Shown here in pieces: positions 26,280 through 31,634 of a stretch of DNA of 31,634 nt (its first letter is position 1; every line of letters begins with the position of its first letter). This DNA comes from JABDGV01 sp964577935. GTDB taxonomy: Bacteria; Chlamydiota; Chlamydiia; Chlamydiales; FEN-1388. The DNA lies in the NCBI GenBank assembly GCA_964577935.1, contig CAZOAJ010000021.1, positions 1 to 31,634 of the forward strand. Direction: 5' to 3'. The notes under the pieces are model-generated. The model was given only the letters and a program-made list of their open reading frames with translations, did not search any database and was not told where the DNA came from. A program made the position numbers and the translations under genes.

Positions 26280-26954
26280 ATGAGATCCAGAGATGAGAAT
26301 CAAGTGCAAGTCCCTTTAGGGTTGTTTTTTAAGGTAGGACTTGCCCCTAAGCTTGTTGCTTCTAAATCAAAGTGGCCGTCCAAGGAGTTTGGGTTTCCTG
26401 AACTCAGTTCTCTTTTTTCCTCAAAATATGTTCCTGAGTTTTTCTTAGGGTATACTAAAGATGCTCTTAAGCTCTTTGTATCGCTTGAAACATCACGTAA
26501 AGATATACCCGCCAAGCCAAAAATGATGCTTGACTCGTGGAGGTCTGGTGATAGTTTGGAGATTTTTATCGATACAAGACCTCTCGCTGAATCAAGAACG
26601 AGAAATCGTTTTTATCACCAGTTCGTTATTTATCCTGAAGCCATTGAGGGAATTCAGTCCAAGCTCTACCATTTTGAGAGGGATAGAAAGCCTCCTCTTA
26701 TCAATAAGATCAGTCCACTTGTGACATGGAAAGAGGGCGAATGTTCATATGATATCTCAATTCCATGGCAGCTTTTAGAAGGCGATATATCTGATACTCT
26801 CGAGAGGAAAGAAGTGGTTCATCTTGGGCTTGGTTTTCGCTTGAATTTAGCTTCTTCTCCTCGTATGGAAGATCTTCCAATCAGCTTTCCCGTCTCTTCA
26901 AATATATTAGACTCGATGCCTATGCTTTTAGCCCGCTGCGAGATCAAGATCTAG
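26280..26954 (+). CDS. CBM9-like beta-sandwich protein
   Basis: This 224-residue protein has a core typical of the carbohydrate-binding module 9 / DOMON-like fold: FFLGYTKDALKLFVSLE, then SWRSGDSLEIFIDTRP, then FYHQFVIYP, with later YDISIPWQLL and HLGLGFRLNL. The phrase GDSLEIFIDTR is the usual hallmark. No signal peptide is seen, so a cytoplasmic or type III-independent role is possible. GAGGGA lies eight bases before the ATG. It lies between the PpiD-like gene and gcvH, all forward. The ligand is unknown, and carbohydrate binding should not be assumed. Confidence 0.65.
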   Translation: MRSRDENQVQVPLGLFFKVGLAPKLVASKSKWPSKEFGFPELSSLFSSKYVPEFFLGYTKDALKLFVSLETSRKDIPAKPKMMLDSWRSGDSLEIFIDTRPLAESRTRNRFYHQFVIYPEAIEGIQSKLYHFERDRKPPLINKISPLVTWKEGECSYDISIPWQLLEGDISDTLERKEVVHLGLGFRLNLASSPRMEDLPISFPVSSNILDSMPMLLARCEIKI

Positions 26955-27007
26955 TTGAATAGGAAGATAGAGTTGAATAATTTCTCATTCTAAAGGTTTT
27001 TTGAAAA

Positions 27008-27319
27008 ATGACTGATATGGAAAAAAGAACAGATTGGGCGCGGCTTGAAGGGCCTTTTATACGATGCGGGTTAACTCGTGACTGCTGTGATGAAATCGGA
27101 GAAATCGTTTGGGTTCAACTTCCTGAAGTTGGAACACAAGTAGCTGAAGGAGATCTTATTGTTGTTGTAGAATCAACTAAAGCGGCTTTTGATGTGTATT
27201 CACAAGTAACAGGCGAAGTTGTTTCTGTAAATAGTGATTTAAAGAAATCACAAGCCCTGTTGAATAACGATCCAGAGGGCTCGGGGTGGCTTTATATGAT
27301 TAAACAACAGGACTTATGA
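27008..27319 (+). CDS. gcvH: Glycine cleavage system H-like lipoyl carrier protein
   Basis: Small lipoyl-domain protein. The 103 residues contain the H-protein core DEIGEIVWVQLPEVGTQV, the lipoylation site VVESTKAAFDVYS (Lys in ESxKAA), GEVVSVNSDL, and the C-terminal LLNNDPEGSGWLY. It is shorter than bacterial GcvH (about 125-130), mainly at the N-terminus. It is likely a substrate of the lipoate ligase encoded at 20895. No P or T protein genes of the glycine cleavage system are in the window; chlamydiae are known to keep GcvH without a complete system, so its role may be as a lipoyl relay. Confidence 0.88.
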   Translation: MTDMEKRTDWARLEGPFIRCGLTRDCCDEIGEIVWVQLPEVGTQVAEGDLIVVVESTKAAFDVYSQVTGEVVSVNSDLKKSQALLNNDPEGSGWLYMIKQQDL

Positions 27320-27333
27320 TCTATATCCTGTGG

Positions 27334-27846
27334 TTAACTTACAACTAAGCCGCTTGAAAAAAAGCAAATCGTTGCTTTGATTGCATCGATTGTTCCTGAA
27401 ATAATTGGCTCAGAAGAACCCGTAATGACTCCAAGTGCAATCTTATAGATACTTGTTATGCTATTTGAGAAACCAAGAGCATTTGGGATCAAATTTTTGC
27501 CGTTGAAGTTCGTTGGATCTTCTCTCAGATGTTCTGCCACTTTAAATATTGTGAAAGCGATTGATACTGATACTGACACATACCAAGGCGTTAAAAGGTT
27601 AATCGCAATTAAAGGCAGAGAATAACAAAAGGCTTGAGTGATTTTTGCTATTGGCCCTGGAAGCTTTTCATTCGTCCAATCTCGAATACTTAAGTTAAGT
27701 TTTTCCCAGTGTCCTTGTACAAATCTTGATCCCTGGTAGAGGGCCTCTGTGCCTTCTTGGATATATCCGCCTACTTGGCTCATTGCACCCTGAAATGGGA
27801 CAAATATTGACTGATGAATAGATTGTCCTATGTCTGTACATGTCAT
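27334..27846 (-). CDS. Hypothetical protein with bilobed hydrophobic segment, possible Inc protein
   Basis: This 170-residue protein belongs to no recognised family. A hydrophobic stretch of about 34 residues (AFCYSLPLIAINLL, a TPW turn, then VSVSVSIAFTIFKV, about residues 88-120) has the two-helix hairpin form of the bilobed domain that marks chlamydial inclusion membrane proteins. A second weaker hydrophobic stretch lies at the C-terminus (ITSIYKIALGVI and ATICFFSSGLVV). AAGGA lies ten bases before the ATG. It is convergent with gcvH. An IS1-like left end begins 114 bp upstream of its start. Other small membrane proteins could show the same pattern. Confidence 0.6.
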   Translation of the reverse strand: MTCTDIGQSIHQSIFVPFQGAMSQVGGYIQEGTEALYQGSRFVQGHWEKLNLSIRDWTNEKLPGPIAKITQAFCYSLPLIAINLLTPWYVSVSVSIAFTIFKVAEHLREDPTNFNGKNLIPNALGFSNSITSIYKIALGVITGSSEPIISGTIDAIKATICFFSSGLVVS

Positions 27847-27960
27847 TGTAAGAGATCCTTTTTACAGATGATTCAATGTCCCAATCATTACTTTGGGATA
27901 AAAATATGAATTTTTATAAGTAGATGGATGATAAATAGATCTTATAAAGAATCAATAAAT

Positions 27961-28400
27961 GGTAGACCTAAACAAGTAACGCTCAAGGTTTTATTTGATG
28001 AAAGATACTCATAGGATAATATCTTTCTCTCCGAGTTATTCGAGCGATGAATGAACACTATCTGCCCCAATTGCGCATCTACTGCTATTAAGAAAAATGG
28101 GACTATCCATAACGGAAAACAAAAATACGAATGTTTGACCTGTCGTCGACAGTTTGTAAATGAGCCGAATAAAAAAACTATCCCAGAAGATACAAGAGAA
28201 AGAATTCGAAGGTCATTTTTTATACAGACAATTTCTCAACTTACCACGAAATTATTCCCTGGCGACGCCATAAACCAGTTACAAAGGATCTGGGAAAACG
28301 AGTTACATTAGATATTCTAAAAATTGGACCCCGGAAAAGAAGAAACAGAGATGAAGACCTTAGCTTACCTTTTCTATCAGCCTTCGCATGGCAGAAGGAT
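27961..28400 (+). mobile_element. IS1-family remnant, internally deleted (copy A)
   Basis: The element starts at GGTAGACC; the first bases GGTA match the known IS1-family end. The first 141 bp are about 94% identical to 31494-31634, and the homology begins exactly at GGTA. The InsA-type zinc ribbon is read from 28051 (CPNC...CLTC), to about RRSFF at 28220. From there another frame reads YTDNFSTYHEIIPW then HKPVTKDLGK, the late part of the DDE transposase, so most of the middle is deleted. The tail (about 28300-28380) is frameshifted. No right terminal repeat is found. Confidence 0.85.
28051..28311 (+). pseudogene. IS1-type transposase fragment
   Basis: The N-terminal zinc-ribbon domain is intact (CPNCASTAIKKNG, then YECLTCRRQF) and joined out of frame to the C-terminal DDE portion by an internal deletion near 28220. 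The 86-codon frame that results ends in a non-homologous tail. It cannot encode an active transposase. Confidence 0.8.
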
Positions 28401-28419
28401 TTTTAAGATCTGTACTCTT

Positions 28420-28605
28420 CTATTAAAGGCTGACATACCCACACTTAAGTTATACACGTTTCTGTCGCCGAATGAAGAGTCTTGACCTTTCTGATCTAAA
28501 ATCAAAACGACGACCACAGATATCGTATTCGATTTGACAGGCTTGAAGATATACGGAGAAGGCGAATGGAAAATATCCAAGCATGGAGAAGATAAAAGAA
28601 AAATC
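28420..28605 (+). pseudogene. IS5/IS4-type transposase fragment
   Basis: One frame reads YTRFCRRMKSLDL, and after a one-base shift near 28530 another reads DIVFDLTGLKIYGEGEWKI followed by KHGEDKR. This is the well-known DSTGLKxYGEGEWxxxKHG region around the first catalytic Asp of IS5-family transposases. Neither end of the element is present. It runs directly into the IS200 fragment at about 28590-28605. Confidence 0.75.
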
Positions 28606-28771
28606 TGGAAAAAGCGCAATTGCAGTATCAAGGCAATTTGGAGAAAGGCTGTGGGCTCGTGGGTATGCAGTATCGACTGTTGGATTTGAAGAAGCTCAGA
28701 CTAGGGCTTACATCAAGCAGTAGGAGCAGCTTGATGGTATGGAAGGAAGTGAAGAACAAGGCTCATTTTAA
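28583..28771 (+). pseudogene. IS200/IS605 TnpA C-terminal fragment
   Basis: The frame reads SGKSAIAVSRQFGERLWARG, then YAVSTVGFEEAQTRAYIKQ, the C-terminal part of a Y1 transposase including the helix with the catalytic Tyr (RAYIKQ). A TAG at 28721 interrupts it before EQLDG, and the frame ends at 28769-28771. The N-terminal HUH part is missing, replaced by the IS5-type fragment. A GC-rich hairpin follows. Confidence 0.78.
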
Positions 28772-28811
28772 TCATCGGCACCTTTGAGGTCCTCTTAAAG
28801 ATACAATAACG

Positions 28812-28826
28812 GCGCCTTTGGGGCGC
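28812..28826. repeat. GC-rich hairpin after IS200 fragment
   Basis: GCGCC (28812-28816) and GGCGC (28822-28826) form a short stem with a five-base loop, 40 bp after the TnpA end. IS200/IS605 elements carry subterminal hairpins recognised by TnpA, so this may be the right-end hairpin. Confidence 0.45.
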
Positions 28827-28851
28827 TACAACCGTCAAGCCCCTTCTTTAT

Positions 28852-28921
28852 GCAAAGAGAGAAAATGACTTGCCTGGCAGCTTTTTAGACTGCTCTCGAA
28901 CATTCAAGCTCCTCTCTTTGC
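28852..28921. repeat. 10-bp inverted repeat, 50-bp spacer
   Basis: GCAAAGAGAG (28852-28861) is repeated exactly in inverted form as CTCTCTTTGC (28912-28921). It sits 46 bp beyond the stop of the LRR-HECT gene. It could be a terminator stem for that gene or the ends of a small non-autonomous element. Confidence 0.45.
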
Positions 28922-28967
28922 GGGGACGTTATGACTTCATGATGATTGGTTAGAACGGTTGTGTTAC

Positions 28968-31482
28968 TTATGCAACCTGAAAACCGCTTCCAGCCATGCC
29001 TTCTGTAAGAAGTAAGTTGATCTTCTTGTCAAAGGTCTCCTGATCAACATACTCTGCTGAAAGCTCCAGTGTGAAAAAGCAGGTATGTGCAACAGGAATA
29101 AATTCTGGCCCTCGGTTGTAGATTTCTATCTTCAACGGATTTGGACCAAGAGTGTTATTTGAAGTCACGGCGCGTACAAATTTGCGTAGATCATCCGGTG
29201 ATGCTCGTTCAATCCAGTTTTTCAGAAAGCGTTTCGTTTTTGCTTTGAGTTGTAGATCCAAAGAGGTATGAGAAGCAGTTTCTTCCCAATGTAATTTGCT
29301 CAGGAGTATCTCTTTTGACAACACGCCTTCAATTCTCTCTTGCATCTTTTTGGGTCCCTCCTGATGGAGTAGCTTCCAGCTTTCTGCATCTATTTTATCC
29401 TTTGTTTCTTGAGCAATCAGGCGTATGGCCTGAAATTGGGGGTCTATTAGGGCAGCCTCGATAACTTCTTTTGCTAGGAGTTTTCTGCTGTCTTGTTTCT
29501 TAAAGTATCCACGTGCTTCCTCAGCATCTCCACCCATATCAATAAAGGTATAGGCTGCAATAAGGACCTCGTCCTCGACGTCTTGTATGTTGTCGTCTTT
29601 CCCTTCGATCAACTTCAAAAATCCAGCAAAATTCCTGTAATGAAGGTATGTTGGAACGGTGTTGTCATCTGATGCAATATCCAGCGTTTCAAGAGAGGGA
29701 TCCGCAAGAAAAGCGATTTTTTGGTACACCCCTGCAGAAAAAAGAGTTCCTGTTTTGAAGTAGGAACCCTGCAGATAGCATAGGGCAAAAATTCGCCCAA
29801 TGGTGCGATAGCAATCGATATCTTCTTTACCAGTCAACTGTGGGAACTTCTCATTATCCATTACAAGTTTTCCGCTCATTGAGCTCTCTGCAAACAGAGA
29901 CTCCATAAGGCGCGAAATAAAATCTCGCCGTACACCGCCAATATCGACTGCTTCGGAGAGTTCTCCTTTTAGTCGGTAATATATGTTCGGAAATGGTTTG
30001 TTTTGTAACAGGTGGCTTCCCAGTTCGAGGAGCAGTTTACGTGGATTAGAGGTAAGTTCATCGAGATCAACTTCTAGTTTGGTAAACTGCAGATTGGAAT
30101 ATACCCGTGCATTCCAAGGAAGCTCCGGCATTCTATCAGATAATGAAGGACAATCTTCACAGTTGAGCACTCGACAGGCAGGCAAGGCTTGTGGGAGCTC
30201 TCTCAAGTTGGTGCAACTTGAGCAGTCAAGCGTTTGGCACAAAGGAAGATTTGGAAGAGCCGTCAAAGCGGAGCAATGAGAGCAGTCAAGCGTTTGGCAC
30301 AAAGGAAGATTTGGAAGAGCCGTCAAAGCGGAGCNNNNNNNNNNNNNNNNNNNNNNNNNNNNNNNNNNNNNNNNNNNNNNNNNNNNNNNNNNNNNNNNNN
30401 NNNNNNNNNNNNNNNNNNNNNNNNNNNNNNNNNNAATCAGAGCAGTAAAGCTTTTGACACAAAGGAAGATTTGGAAGTGTCTCCAGAGAGGAGCAATGAG
30501 AGCAGTCAAGTGTTTGGCCCAAAGGAAGCTCTGGAAGCGTCTTCAAAGAGGAGCAACAATAGCAGTTAAGTTCTTGGCACAAAGGAAGCTTTGGAAGTGC
30601 TGCCAAAGAGGAGCAATGAGAGCAGTAAAGCTTTTTGCACAAAGGAAGCTCTGGTAGTGTTGTGATTGAGGGGGATGATATTATTACATATTGCAACTTT
30701 GTCGCCTTTTTTAATGCGCTAATTACGACGTCATCATTTACTTGCATAAAACATCCAAATCGCAAATGAGGCAACAGTCGGGACAAATCATTAGAGGATA
30801 GAAGAGTTTGAATCGCACTAAAAGATATTTGTTTTGAGGAAATATAATGCGAAAGTGCAATAAAACGATCCTCTGAAGCATTTGGGTGGATCTCGCAGAT
30901 TTTCTTCCAAAATTCTGAAAGACCTAATTTAAGAGTTTTATAATACTCTTTCCCTTGTTCAGGTAAATTTTGGAGCAGTGTTTGATGCTCTGAGAGTTCT
31001 AGGTTGCTTATAAGGTGTAACAGAGAAGTCAGATGATATAGATCATCAGTACCAAGCAATTGCAAAGTCGGTTTGTCAAAAAGCGCACTGTATTTATTCC
31101 ACCAATCGCGTGTTAATTGGTCTTTATCTTTAGAAGCTGTTAATATGTTTATGTATTGCAATGCATCTACACAAGATCGAATCAGCTCTTCATCAAAGAG
31201 CAGGTAATCGTCTTGGATCTTCTCTCTCAAGCTAATGGTAAGGTGTACGACTCGTGTGATCTTGGGATTAGCTTCTATTCTCTGAATAAGATTTTTTCTC
31301 AGTACTGGTGTTGATAGATCTACCTCTTTTAATATGTCGAAAATCAATTTTTGCTGATCTTTCGAAAGAGAGGAAAGCTCTTCTTCGCTTTGGTTCGTGT
31401 GGGCCTCTGCAGAAGCATCAAGCAGTTTTTCGTACACTTGATTCGTTGCTGGAGTGTTTTCGATGGAAAATTGGATTTTCAT
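28968..31482 (-). CDS. LPX leucine-rich-repeat protein with C-terminal HECT ubiquitin ligase domain
   Basis: Predicted E3 ubiquitin ligase acting on host proteins. The gene is cut by 100 Ns (30335-30434). With the Ns removed, the frame is open through 804 residues, plus 20 for each missing repeat. Residues 1-275 are helical and unassigned. From about 276, at least seven 20-residue repeats follow the pattern LPxLPLCQxLxCSxCSSLxx, related to the LPX repeats of IpaH, SspH and YopM but with regular cysteines. Residues about 431-804 form a HECT domain: DIGGVRRDFISRLMESLF (N-lobe GGxxREF region), YRTIGRIFALCYLQG, and the C-lobe end PVAHTCFFTLELSAEY with catalytic Cys768 (codon 29079-29081). AAGAGA precedes the ATG. 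An IS1-like end lies 11 bp upstream. A NEL-type ligase is excluded because the HECT motif is explicit. Confidence 0.87.
30116..30700 (-). repeat. 60-bp coding tandem repeat array (LPX-LRR), with gap
   Basis: The 20-residue repeats are encoded by near-identical 60-bp units. The units around 30221-30334 are exact copies of each other over at least 100 bp, and units on the right of the gap differ at several positions. Short period and high identity explain the unresolved assembly. Confidence 0.9.
30335..30434. other. Assembly gap of exactly 100 N
   Basis: One hundred Ns, a conventional placeholder length, interrupt the repeat array. The left flank ends in GGAGC and the right flank begins AATCAGAGCAG, which continue each other in repeat register (compare GGAGCAATGAGAGCAG at 30291). 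The true gap is therefore probably zero or a multiple of 60 bp. Confidence 0.95.
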
Positions 31483-31493
31483 TATGTCTCTTA

Positions 31494-31634
31494 GGTAGTC
31501 CTAAACAAGTAGTGCTCAAGATTTCATTTGATGAAAGATACTCATAGGATAATATCTTTGTCACTGAATTATTCGAGCGATGAATGAACACTATCTGCCC
31601 CAATTGCGCATCTACTGCTATTAAGAAAAATGGG
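31494..31634 (+). mobile_element. IS1-family left end (copy B), continues past window
   Basis: Begins GGTAGTCC and shares 132 of 141 positions with copy A without gaps, including the transposase start at 31580 (CPNCASTAIKKNG). A short inverted repeat AAAGATA...TATCTTT lies in the leader of both copies. The differences cluster in the untranslated leader. The right part lies beyond the window, so its integrity is unknown. Confidence 0.85.

Noticed and set aside
28377..28631. 84-codon reverse frame in the IS debris
   Set aside because: It is antisense to the IS5-type fragment, whose forward reading is clearly recognisable.
28968..30100. NEL-type (IpaH) ligase domain after the LPX repeats
   Set aside because: The C-terminal HTCF motif and GGVRRDF segment are HECT features, and no CxD motif of NEL is seen.
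28968..30509. Two separate genes on either side of the N gap
   Set aside because: The apparent start at 30509 is in the wrong frame for the repeats right of the gap; flanks join in register, so it is one gene.
30191..30657. Several forward-strand open frames across the repeat array
   Set aside because: They are antisense shadows of the 60-bp LRR repeats, and two of them run through Ns; none has a ribosome site or family match.
30116..30700. Possible CRISPR-like array
   Set aside because: The period is 60 bp without variable spacers, and the units translate into LPX leucine-rich repeats in one continuous frame.
1..31634. tRNA or rRNA genes
   Set aside because: No GGTTCGAATCC-type T-arm with a matching acceptor stem, and no rRNA-like tract, was noticed on either strand.

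Overview
The window looks like a chromosomal segment of an amoeba-associated member of the Chlamydiae (Parachlamydia/Criblamydia type). The organism is inferred from gene content and order. The sequence carries a close homologue of the chlamydial type III secretion chaperone Slc1. It also carries two blocks whose order resembles what I recall of the Chlamydia trachomatis chromosome: transketolase with hemE-hemN-hemG, and clpC with ptsN, dut, accD, sodA, rnc, radA, hemC, lplA and gcvH. Base composition is moderately AT-rich and Shine-Dalgarno sites are recognisable.

Layout. Positions 1-340 hold a methyltransferase remnant. A Lys/His-rich hypothetical gene (474-1169) with a clear terminator follows. 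Next is a forward tkt-hemE-hemN-hemG run (1351-7228), which converges on and overlaps a reverse eukaryotic-like Ser/Thr kinase gene (7169-8974). A 348-bp divergent spacer carries three 15-bp tandem repeats in front of clpC (9323-11884). Then come a reverse hypothetical gene with a possible RGS-like helical region (12018-13166) and a reverse accD-dut-ptsN operon. Forward slc1 (15427-15942) is followed by a tightly packed reverse operon rnc-radA-hemC-hemD-sodA (20018 down to 16013). A forward pair (PhyH-like protein plus lipoate ligase) converges on a reverse SulP transporter. A second forward group encodes a PpiD/SurA-like membrane-anchored protein, a CBM9-like protein and GcvH. From 27.3 kb on the window is accessory: a possible inclusion-membrane protein, a scrapyard of IS1-, IS5- and IS200-type remnants, and a reverse gene for an LPX-type leucine-rich-repeat protein fused to a HECT domain. 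That gene is broken only by a 100-N assembly gap, and a fresh IS1-like left end sits 11 bp upstream of its start codon.

How the genes work together. hemC, hemD, hemE, hemN and hemG cover the steps from porphobilinogen to protoporphyrin IX. lplA and gcvH fit a lipoate-protein module. clpC, the PpiD-like protein and sodA are quality-control and stress functions. slc1, the kinase-like gene, the RGS-like candidate, the possible Inc protein and the LRR-HECT gene point to host interaction.

Most notable item: the LRR-HECT gene. It joins an IpaH/YopM-style 20-residue LPX repeat array to a sequence-recognisable eukaryotic HECT ubiquitin ligase with the catalytic HTCF cysteine intact. The repeat phase on both sides of the N gap shows that the reading frame is probably whole. 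All family calls rest on motif reading by eye; no database search was possible.
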